Shown piece by piece: positions 8,761 to 16,600 of a DNA stretch of 64,000 nucleotides. This DNA comes from an uncultured Sunxiuqinia sp. (GTDB lineage Bacteria; Bacteroidota; Bacteroidia; Bacteroidales; Prolixibacteraceae). A program made the position numbers and the translations under genes. Positions within the stretch are counted from its first letter, which is position 1; the number at the start of each line of letters is the position of its first letter. Location: contig NZ_OY782770.1 of NCBI RefSeq assembly GCF_963678245.1, forward strand, positions 1,426,001 to 1,490,000. Direction: 5' to 3'. The notes below the pieces were generated by a model, which saw only the letters and a list, made by a program, of their open reading frames with translations, was not told where the DNA came from and ran no database searches.

Positions 8761-10278
8761 ATGAAAATAAAAAACTATATAAAAATAACAATTCTTATGT
8801 TATTTCTGAGTATCTTTTTGGGTTCCTGTAAAGATAGTTTCCTGGATATTGTTCCTAAGAAAAGGCTGGTTGCAGAAACCACGGAAGATTATGATTTACT
8901 AATAAATAACAGTGGCTTTTATTATTCAAGCACTGGTGGCTTACAAGTGCCCCGCTGGATGGGCGATGAAATAGCTGTTGATGCTCATGACATCACAGAC
9001 AATCATTTACAAGCGCAATTGCTTTTTCGTTGGGAAGATGTTATTTACTCGAATCCGAACAATATTGTCTGGGATTTGAGTAGAGGACTTGGTAGTATAT
9101 ACACTTATAATAAAATTATTAATGAGGTAATGGATTCTAAAGAAGGAACTGAAGCTGAGAAAAAATCCATCCTCGCTGAAGCTAAGGCTAGCCGTGCTTT
9201 TGAGCATTTTATGTTTATTAATTTTTATGCAAAACCTTACGTGGCTTCAACCGCATCTACGGATCCCGGCTTCCCTATTATAACAAGTACGGATGTTACG
9301 GCTAATAATTTTACAAGAGCATCAGTACAAGAAGTCTATGATTTTATTATTGAAGAACTGACCACGGCTATTGATGATCTTCCCTTGGAACGTCCATATT
9401 ATACCCGGATGACAAAACCTGCAGCCAGAGGGCTTTTAGGAAAGGTTTATATGTTTATGGGGAAATTTGATGAGGCTCTGCCTTTATTAAATGCAGCCTT
9501 TACAGATCTGGCGACTAGCACAAACCCTCCACATCTTTATGACTACAATGTGGAATTTGCTGATGGAGGTTCTTTTTTACCGATAGACTATACATATAAT
9601 ACAGGACCACGTGGTCCTGGAAACGAGCGATATGACTTCACAGAATCCATCCTTGCAAGAATTTATTACTCAGGAATATATGACGGAAATAGTGCCGGAA
9701 GAAACGGTCTCGTACTAAGTCCAGAAGCGGCTGCTTTATATGATACTGCTGATTTTCGTCTGAATTTTTATGATGATACTTATGAGGGCTATACCGGCTA
9801 TTATAATAACGGTATGAATCCGAACGGGCTTTTGCGTAAATTCGGGATACAATATACCCGTTATGGACTGGAACTGTCAGAATTATACCTGTTGCGTGCC
9901 GAATGTAAGGCCCGCAAAGATGACTTAACCGGAGCAGTGGCGGATGTTGAAGCCTTACGTGCAAAAAGAATGTCTGCGAATGTAGCAGTTCCTGTAGATA
10001 TTAAGAGCGATAAAATAAAATTGATAAAATTCATTTTTGAAGAACGTATCCGTGAGTGGGCAACCGAGGGCTATCGCTGGTTTGATATGCGCAGGCTTTC
10101 TGTGGATCCCAATGCTGAACTGGCTGCAACCGTTGGGGATATACATAAGATATATGATTATGTTGACGGATCAACAGTGGTAACGGAAACCTTTACACTT
10201 GATATGCCTGACCGCCTGACCTTAAGGATTCCACAATCGTATATTGATGAAAACCCCGGTATGGAACAAAATCCATAG
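8761..10278 (+). CDS. SusD/RagB-family surface lipoprotein
   Basis: A 505-residue partner of the preceding SusC. The N-terminus is a lipoprotein signal (LMLFLSIFLGSCKDSFLDIV) with the lipidated Cys in GSC. The central part has the TPR-like helices of the family (EKKSILAEAKASRAFEHFMF, PAARGLLGKVYMFMGKFDEA). The C-terminal RagB/SusD region carries LIKFIFEERIREWATEGYRW followed by FDMRRL, and ends in the usual LRIPQSYIDENPGMEQNP. It should sit on the cell surface as the lid and ligand-binding subunit of the SusC barrel. It ends about 295 bases before the ABC transporter genes. Confidence 0.9.
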   Translation: MKIKNYIKITILMLFLSIFLGSCKDSFLDIVPKKRLVAETTEDYDLLINNSGFYYSSTGGLQVPRWMGDEIAVDAHDITDNHLQAQLLFRWEDVIYSNPNNIVWDLSRGLGSIYTYNKIINEVMDSKEGTEAEKKSILAEAKASRAFEHFMFINFYAKPYVASTASTDPGFPIITSTDVTANNFTRASVQEVYDFIIEELTTAIDDLPLERPYYTRMTKPAARGLLGKVYMFMGKFDEALPLLNAAFTDLATSTNPPHLYDYNVEFADGGSFLPIDYTYNTGPRGPGNERYDFTESILARIYYSGIYDGNSAGRNGLVLSPEAAALYDTADFRLNFYDDTYEGYTGYYNNGMNPNGLLRKFGIQYTRYGLELSELYLLRAECKARKDDLTGAVADVEALRAKRMSANVAVPVDIKSDKIKLIKFIFEERIREWATEGYRWFDMRRLSVDPNAELAATVGDIHKIYDYVDGSTVVTETFTLDMPDRLTLRIPQSYIDENPGMEQNP

Positions 10279-10410
10279 TCTCAACAATTATTGTCAAAAA
10301 ATGAACACAGATCTACATTGATAAATAAAATTTTGGGTAACCAAAGAATTTGATTTTTGATCTTAAGGCCATATTGGGCGGAGTTAAAATATATAACTAT
10401 CAACAAACAA

Positions 10411-10435
10411 GGCTTCGACTCCGCTCAGTCTGACC
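10411..10435. repeat. Possible dispersed repeat unit in the susD-ABC spacer
   Basis: This G+C-richer 25-base tract (GGCTTCGACTCCGCTCAGTC and following) resembles short dispersed sequences I associate with spacers in several Bacteroidota genomes. The 295-base spacer holding it (10279-10573) also has a CACCGGGGGGGCT tract near 10482 and no real gene. Only one copy is visible in this window, so the repeat call rests on recall, not on an internal match. Confidence 0.25.
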
Positions 10436-10573
10436 ATGAAAGATTGGAGTTTTGGGTACCCCAAATCAAAAAAAATTACCCACCGGGGGGGCTGAATCGA
10501 AAAAAGCAGCTCTCACCCTGTCATCAAAAAGTAGAAAGCAAGATTATCTAACCAATTTTAATTTAGGTATGTT

Positions 10574-11494
10574 ATGAAAGATTCTTTAGTAAGAGTGGAA
10601 AATCTCTCCCACCGTTATAGTGTTCAATGGGCGGTCAAGGATGTGAGTTTCGATATATCCGGAAAAGGTATTTACGGTTTACTTGGTTCTAACGGAGCCG
10701 GTAAATCCACCACCATGAATATCATGAGTGGGGTTCTTAAACAAACAAAGGGGAGTATATTCATCAAAGGGATCAATTTATCAAAAGACCCCATCGAAGC
10801 AAAAAAACAAATCGGCTTTTTACCCCAAAATCCGCCCTTGTATGTGGATACAACCGTGGACGAATACCTGACCAATTGTGCAAGGCTGAGAAAGATTGTC
10901 CCCGATAAGATCAAAGCGGCCGTTGATGAGGTTCTTGAAAAATGTGCTATTACTCATTTTAGGAAAAGACTAATCCGTAATTTATCAGGAGGTTACCGCC
11001 AACGGGTCGGCATTGCCCAGGCCATTATCCATAAGCCTGCTTTTATAATTTTGGATGAACCCACCAATGGGTTGGATCCCAACCAAATCCTTGAAATCCG
11101 TAAATTAATCAAAGAAATTGCTACAGATCGGGCCGTTTTATTATCCACCCATATCCTGACCGAGGTTCATGCCATTTGTGATCGCATCCTGATGATCGAA
11201 CAGGGCAAACTGGTTTTTTCGGGAGCAACTGAAGAATTTGACAACTACCTGGCACCGAATTCTGTAAAGGTAAGACTACTGGAAATGCCATCGGCAGAAG
11301 ATTTAATGAAAACCATAGAAGGTCTGGAAGGTGTAGAAGAATTGGGAGGCCCGAATTACCGCCTGAAGTTCTCTGATCTGAATGGTGCTGCCGAATGTGT
11401 CGTTCAGCAAAGCGTTAAACATAACTGGCGTTTAGAAGAAATAAATTTAGAAAAGAACTCATTGAACGATGTCTTCTCGGCATTGTCAAAATAA
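10574..11494 (+). CDS. ABC transporter ATP-binding protein (GldA/CcmA-like)
   Basis: A 306-residue ABC-2-type nucleotide-binding subunit. Walker A is GSNGAGKS (about 38-45), the signature is LSGGYRQRVG (near 138), Walker B is FIILDEPTNGLDP (near 158) and the switch His lies in LLSTHILTEV. The last 80 residues form the small extra C-terminal domain usual in GldA-like and drug or polysaccharide exporters. It should energise the permease encoded 16 bases downstream. GldA is the closest match by partner type, since the permease has a GldG-like part, but a true role in gliding motility is not supported because no other gld genes are present. Confidence 0.88.
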   Translation: MKDSLVRVENLSHRYSVQWAVKDVSFDISGKGIYGLLGSNGAGKSTTMNIMSGVLKQTKGSIFIKGINLSKDPIEAKKQIGFLPQNPPLYVDTTVDEYLTNCARLRKIVPDKIKAAVDEVLEKCAITHFRKRLIRNLSGGYRQRVGIAQAIIHKPAFIILDEPTNGLDPNQILEIRKLIKEIATDRAVLLSTHILTEVHAICDRILMIEQGKLVFSGATEEFDNYLAPNSVKVRLLEMPSAEDLMKTIEGLEGVEELGGPNYRLKFSDLNGAAECVVQQSVKHNWRLEEINLEKNSLNDVFSALSK

Positions 11495-11510
11495 GTACAA
11501 AGATTTAATT

Positions 11511-13844
11511 ATGAAAGAAATAAGAGATATAGCAAGAATGGAACTGCAAAAGTTGTTCTATTCACCCATCGCATGGATCATCCTAATCTTATTCGGCGTT
11601 CAGTCCGGAATACAATTTATGCAGCTGATAAGATCTGTTGTCATAGCGCAAGAATTGGGACACTCCGTTGACAATATAACTTTTAACGTGTATTCATCAA
11701 CCTCCGGAATTTTTAACACTATTTTGGGTAATTTATATTTATATATACCCTTACTTACCATGGGGCTTTTAAGTCGCGAATTTAGCTCGGGCTCGATAAA
11801 ATTATTATACTCTGCCCCTATTTCAAACAGGCAGATCGTATTGGGAAAATTTCTTTCCATAATGGTCTTTGGTCTTGCAATGGTTTCGATTGTATTCACT
11901 GAAGTATTATTGGGAGCTTTCACCATTAAAGAGGTTGACATTCCCTTGATTTTAACCGGTGTACTGGGATTGTATTTAGTAATCTGCACCTATGCAGCCA
12001 TCGGCTTGTTCATGTCATCATTGACCTCTTACCAGATTATAGCGGCCATTGGAACTTTTGCGGCCTTATTCGGTCTCACTCAGGTTGCAAGGCTCTGGCA
12101 GGAAATTGAGTTTGTCAGGGATATTATTTATTGGTTATCCATTAATGGGCGATCAGGTACTTTTATAAATGGCTTAATTTGTAGTGAGGATGTATTATAT
12201 TTTATCCTGGTATCCGGATTGTTTATTACGTTTACCATACTCCGCTTAAAAGGTATCCGGGAAAAAAGTTCTAAGTATGTTTCCCTCGCAAGATATGCAG
12301 GCGTTTTTATTATTGTGGCCTTGCTGGGTTATGTAAGTACCATCCCCTTTTTAATGAAATATCATGATTCAACACGTACCAAAGTAAACACCTTGACCCC
12401 AAACAGCCAGGAGGTTCTTGCAAAACTTAAAGGGAAAATAACCATTTCAAGCTATATAAATATTTTTGAAGAATTTCATTTTATGTATGGTGCACCTCCC
12501 TTCCAAAAATATGATATGGATAAATATAAACAATATCGTAGGTTTTACCCCAATATAAAAATGAAATATAATTATTACTATGCTCTTCCTGTTCAAGAGT
12601 CTTTTTTAAAAAGTCATAAAGAAAGATTTAAAGATATGACCCTGGAAGAAGCTTTAAAAAAAGCCTGTACATCTTATGGTATCAATGCAAAGTTATTTAA
12701 GCCTGCTTCAGCTTATGCAAATGAGATTGATCTGAAGGACGAATTAAACCGTTTTGTACGGAAATTTTCAACAGAAGATGGAAAATCAGTCCTGTTGCGT
12801 ACTTTTGATGGTGTAGTCATGTTTCCAACCGAAGCTGAAAAGACCGCCGCTTTTAAAGCTTTAGTGGAGGATTTGCCCTTGGTCGCTTTTGTTACAGGGC
12901 ATGATGAAAGGGATGTAAATAACTTTGGATCTCGTGGCTATTTTAGTATAACCAAGGAAAAACCGTCTAGACATTCATTAATAAACAATGGCTTCGATTT
13001 TATGGAATGTGGCTTATTCAAGCCTGTTGATAAAAACATAAATATTTTGATTATTACTGATGCTAAAACAAATTTTTCAGATAAGGAGATGAAAAACCTG
13101 GATGACTATATTAAGAGGGGGGGTAATTTAGTTATAGCTTGTGATATAGGGCGTCAGGATAAAATGAACCCCCTTGTAGAACAGTTTGGGGTGAGATTTA
13201 TGCCCGGTCAGGTGGTAGAGCATAATAAAGGCTATGAGATAGACCTGGTAACGGCAGTCTCTACAAAAGAAAGCTGGAAACTTGCTTACCAATTTGAAGA
13301 TATGCATGACGAAAGTGTTGTTGTCATGCCGGGAACCGTCGGTATTTCATATGAACCCCAAGATGGATTTAAATATACACCCGTATTGGTTTCAGATACG
13401 GTAAAAAGCATTGCAGCCATTGATTCCCTGGGTTCGTGGAACGAGCTGCAAACAACTGATTTTATTGACAATGTAGCTACATACAGTCTGGAAAAAGAAG
13501 AAGTTCTAGGTCCAATTACAACCGCCTTAGCTTTAAGCCGTAAGCTGGAAGGGAAAGAACAGCGGATTATGATCCTTGGCGATGCAGATTGTTTTAGTAA
13601 TAGTGAACTCTCGAGAAGTAGAAATGGTATCAATGCAAAGAATTCACTGATGGCCTATGGTATGTTTTACTGGCTATCTGATAATGAGGTCCCCATAGAT
13701 GTTCGTCGTCCTCAGCCACCGGATAATGAAATGTATCTTAGAACAGGTGATGTATCTTTTTTTAATGTGTTGTATAAGATAGTTATACCTGCATTGTTGG
13801 CCTTGACATTCCTGTTAATATGGTTACGAAGAAAAGGGAGATAA
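11511..13844 (+). CDS. GldF-GldG-like fused ABC permease with auxiliary domain
   Basis: About 777 residues from the ATG at 11511; the earlier TTG-type start at 11469 would overlap the ATPase gene. Residues about 1-265 are an ABC-2 permease with some six membrane helices (IAWIILILFGVQSGIQF at the start, LYFILVSGLFITFTILRLKG at the end). One more helix (FIIVALLGYVSTIPFLM) leads into an extracytoplasmic part like GldG/ABC_transp_aux (VAFVTGHDERDVNNFGSRGY, NILIITDAKTNFSDKEMKNL, DDYIKRGGNLVIACDIG). A final helix (VIPALLALTFLLIWL) precedes a basic tail. GldF and GldG are separate proteins in gliding bacteria; here they are joined. Substrate unknown. Confidence 0.82.
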   Translation: MKEIRDIARMELQKLFYSPIAWIILILFGVQSGIQFMQLIRSVVIAQELGHSVDNITFNVYSSTSGIFNTILGNLYLYIPLLTMGLLSREFSSGSIKLLYSAPISNRQIVLGKFLSIMVFGLAMVSIVFTEVLLGAFTIKEVDIPLILTGVLGLYLVICTYAAIGLFMSSLTSYQIIAAIGTFAALFGLTQVARLWQEIEFVRDIIYWLSINGRSGTFINGLICSEDVLYFILVSGLFITFTILRLKGIREKSSKYVSLARYAGVFIIVALLGYVSTIPFLMKYHDSTRTKVNTLTPNSQEVLAKLKGKITISSYINIFEEFHFMYGAPPFQKYDMDKYKQYRRFYPNIKMKYNYYYALPVQESFLKSHKERFKDMTLEEALKKACTSYGINAKLFKPASAYANEIDLKDELNRFVRKFSTEDGKSVLLRTFDGVVMFPTEAEKTAAFKALVEDLPLVAFVTGHDERDVNNFGSRGYFSITKEKPSRHSLINNGFDFMECGLFKPVDKNINILIITDAKTNFSDKEMKNLDDYIKRGGNLVIACDIGRQDKMNPLVEQFGVRFMPGQVVEHNKGYEIDLVTAVSTKESWKLAYQFEDMHDESVVVMPGTVGISYEPQDGFKYTPVLVSDTVKSIAAIDSLGSWNELQTTDFIDNVATYSLEKEEVLGPITTALALSRKLEGKEQRIMILGDADCFSNSELSRSRNGINAKNSLMAYGMFYWLSDNEVPIDVRRPQPPDNEMYLRTGDVSFFNVLYKIVIPALLALTFLLIWLRRKGR

Positions 13845-13938
13845 AAGCTAAGGTTGAGGAAGTTGATTTACTCAGCGTATTCAAAATCTAAAAAGCTTGA
13901 ATAAATAATTCAATATTATAATCATTTTAAATGAATTT

Positions 13939-15269
13939 ATGTCATTCAAAGCAGACCATCAAACGATAAACGATCTGAAAATTATCGGTACCAATAGGGA
14001 ACAGGACATTTATGCCCTGTTCAACCGTACGCGTACCCGTGGGGGGGCCGCAATGCTCAAGGACATGCTACTGTATCCGCGTTCCCGTGAAGAGGAGATT
14101 AGGGGGCGTGTCAACATCATTAAATACTTCAAGGAAAAGGAAATCAACTTTTCTTTCCTGCCAAACATCTTTGACACCATCGAACATTATTTAAGCAATA
14201 TCGATGAACGCACGCGACTGAGCCTTCACGAGGACAACTTTCAACGCAAGTTCAACAACATCATTGGGAGCGATACCGAGTACCAACAGCTCAACAAAGG
14301 GGTGCTCAGCACCCTGGTTTTCTTCGTCGAGCTGAAAAGCTTTTTGTCCAAACTGGACGAAAACGATTCCGCTGAACTCAACAAGGATGTCGTCTCCATC
14401 CATGAAATTTTGGGTATCCGTGAACTGGAGATCATCAAGGATCTTGACAAAATCCCGAAAAAGCTCTCGTATGCAGACACGGCCAGATACGATAAGGTCT
14501 TCCGTTTTAAAATCAACAAGGAAGTAAAAAAGCTGCTTTACCATGTCTATGCCTTTGATGTCTATAGCGCAGTGGCAGAAGTGGCAAAAGAACAGGGCTT
14601 TTGTTTTGCCACGATTAATACAGGGGACACCAACAGCATAGAGATGTACGGGGTTTACCACCCGTTGGTTCCCAATGCCATTGGCAATGACCTTTTAATC
14701 GGGGAAAACAGCAATATGATCTTTCTCACGGGGGCCAACATGGCCGGCAAGTCCACCTTTATGAAAACCTTTAGTATTGCCATTTATTTGGCGCATGTTG
14801 GCTTCCCTGTCCCTGCAAAAAAGATGCGGTTCAGCATACAAAACGGGATATTCACCACCATCAACCTGCCCGATAACCTGAACCTCGGGCTGAGCCACTT
14901 TTACTCCGAGGTATCTCGGGTGAAAAAGGTAGCAGAAAGCGTGAACAGAAATGACCGACTGATAATTGTTTTTGACGAATTGTTCAGGGGCACGAATGTA
15001 AAAGATGCCTATGATGCAACAGTTGCTGTGGCCAATGCCTTTGCTGGTAAGCGGAAATGCACTTTTATTATCTCTCTACCCATATTATTGAGGCGGGCGA
15101 AGAATTGAAAAAGATGCGGAACAACATCCGGTTCCTTTTTCTGCCCACAATAATGAATGGAAACGTTCCTGAATATACCTATAAACTTGAAGAAGGGATT
15201 ACGGAAGACCGTCACGGGATGATTATTATACGGAACGAAAAGATTTTGGACATTCTTAAAACAGGTTAA
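13939..15269 (+). pseudogene. Short MutS-type ATPase, first of pair, frameshifted
   Basis: The frame from 13939 gives 389 residues with a MutS domain V core: Walker A TGANMAGKST, then DNLNLGLSHFYSEV and Walker B LIIVFDELFRGTN. It then derails at KCTFIIS-LPILL. In another frame the true ending follows at once (YLSTHIIEAGEELKKM to RNEKILDILKTG, stop at 15269). At 15071-15078 the DNA reads TCTCTCTA where the paralogue next door implies TCTA after the Ile codon. Dropping one CT restores a protein of about 442 residues, the same size as its neighbour. The break removes the Ser-Thr-His switch after Walker B. The gene also looks richer in G+C than its neighbours, suggesting a separate origin. It may be dead or switchable. 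Confidence 0.75.
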
Positions 15270-15270
15270 A

Positions 15271-16596
15271 ATGGGATTTATCACAGATAAACAAACTCTA
15301 GATGATTTAAATATCCTCGGGCGTTACAAAAAGAATTCCATATTCAGTTTGTTTCACCGCACAGTTACTGTAGAAGGGAGTTGGCTGCTGGAAAAAATGT
15401 TTAATAATCCGTTAACCGATGTAACATCAATAAACACCCGTAGCGATATTTTTTCCTTTTTTGAAAGGATAAACATTTCCCTGCCATTTAATTCCGATGA
15501 ATTTGAGGTGGTTGAGAATTATATCAGGACCCCTGAATCTTCAATCCGAATGGTGGCCACTTTTAATATTACAAAGAGCTGGCTGCTGAATTACATCGTG
15601 GGAGAGAAAGAATACCCGGAATTACGCACCGGCCTGGAAAAAACCATTGAGGTATTTGCCAGGTTAAAAGAATTAATCAAACAGGTTGAAAAAGAATCCA
15701 GGGGTACACACTACCACGAAAAAGCAAAAAGAATCTTGGCTCTGCTGGACAATAAATACTTTGATGCAGCCTGGCAGTGTGCCGGTGAAAGCCCGTTGCC
15801 TTATAAAAAGGTTTTACAACTAGACTACTTATTCAGGTCTTTACTGAATGATCCTATAGAGGATCTTTTAACAGATATTTATGAGTTGGATGTATATATA
15901 TCTGTTTCAGCTGTTTCCCGGGAGCTGGGGTTTGTTTATGCCACGTCGTTGGAAAAAGAAGAAGAAGTAATAGAACTCAAACAGGTGTATCATCCCTGGA
16001 TACCCGGAGCTGTAGGTAATGATATCCACATTGATAAGGATAAGAATGTTTTATTTCTTACGGGAGCCAATATGGCGGGGAAGTCTACATTAATGAAATC
16101 GTTTGCTATTGCTGTTTACCTGGCACACATGGGGTTCCCGGTAGCAGCCAAAAAAATGAGTTTTTCCATACACGAAGGAATTTTCACCTCAATTAATGTC
16201 CCTGACAACCTGGCGATGGGTTATAGTCATTTTTATGCAGAAGTATTGCGGGTTAAATACGTGGCAGAGAAAGTAGCTACCAATAAACAGCTGGTCATCA
16301 TTTTTGATGAGTTGTTTAAAGGAACCAATGTAAAAGATGCCTATGATGGGATGGTTGCCATCGTGGATGCCTTTTCAAAAAGAAATGGTTCTTTTATCAT
16401 ATCAACCCATATAATGGAAGCCGGGGAAACTCTCAGTAACAACCCTCAGTTATTTTTTAAATACTTGCCCACGGTAATGAAAGGTACTGTACCTGCCTAT
16501 ACCTATAAACTCGAAGACGGGATTACAGATGACCGCCACGGGATGATAATCATAAAAAATGAAAAAATACTCGATATTCTTAATGAAGCCAATTAA
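15271..16596 (+). CDS. Short MutS-type ATPase, second of pair
   Basis: A 441-residue protein, intact. Residues about 1-240 are helical and correspond to the lever/core part (MutS domain III-like). Residues about 255-430 are the MutS domain V ATPase, with Walker A TGANMAGKST at 264-273, a signature region (NVPDNLAMGYSHFYAEVLRV), Walker B LVIIFDELFKGTN and the switch in SFIISTHIMEAGE. The mismatch-recognition domain I and the connector domain of MutS are absent, so classical mismatch repair is unlikely. Such short MutS-related proteins are known in Bacteroidota but their job is not settled. It starts one base after the frameshifted paralogue ends and stops four bases before the M16 gene, so the three are probably co-translated. 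Confidence 0.82.
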   Translation: MGFITDKQTLDDLNILGRYKKNSIFSLFHRTVTVEGSWLLEKMFNNPLTDVTSINTRSDIFSFFERINISLPFNSDEFEVVENYIRTPESSIRMVATFNITKSWLLNYIVGEKEYPELRTGLEKTIEVFARLKELIKQVEKESRGTHYHEKAKRILALLDNKYFDAAWQCAGESPLPYKKVLQLDYLFRSLLNDPIEDLLTDIYELDVYISVSAVSRELGFVYATSLEKEEEVIELKQVYHPWIPGAVGNDIHIDKDKNVLFLTGANMAGKSTLMKSFAIAVYLAHMGFPVAAKKMSFSIHEGIFTSINVPDNLAMGYSHFYAEVLRVKYVAEKVATNKQLVIIFDELFKGTNVKDAYDGMVAIVDAFSKRNGSFIISTHIMEAGETLSNNPQLFFKYLPTVMKGTVPAYTYKLEDGITDDRHGMIIIKNEKILDILNEAN

Positions 16597-16600
16597 CAAA

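Noticed and set aside
10357-10551. A 64-codon frame in the susD-ABC spacer
   Set aside because: It spans a suspected dispersed repeat and a run of G; no protein-like pattern.
10574-13844. Gliding-motility transporter GldAFG
   Set aside because: The permease is a fused variant and no other gld or spr genes are present, so only the fold family is claimed.
13939-16596. Mismatch-repair MutS or MutS2 genes
   Set aside because: Both lack the mismatch-recognition and connector domains and the Smr domain; only the lever-like part and the ATPase are present.
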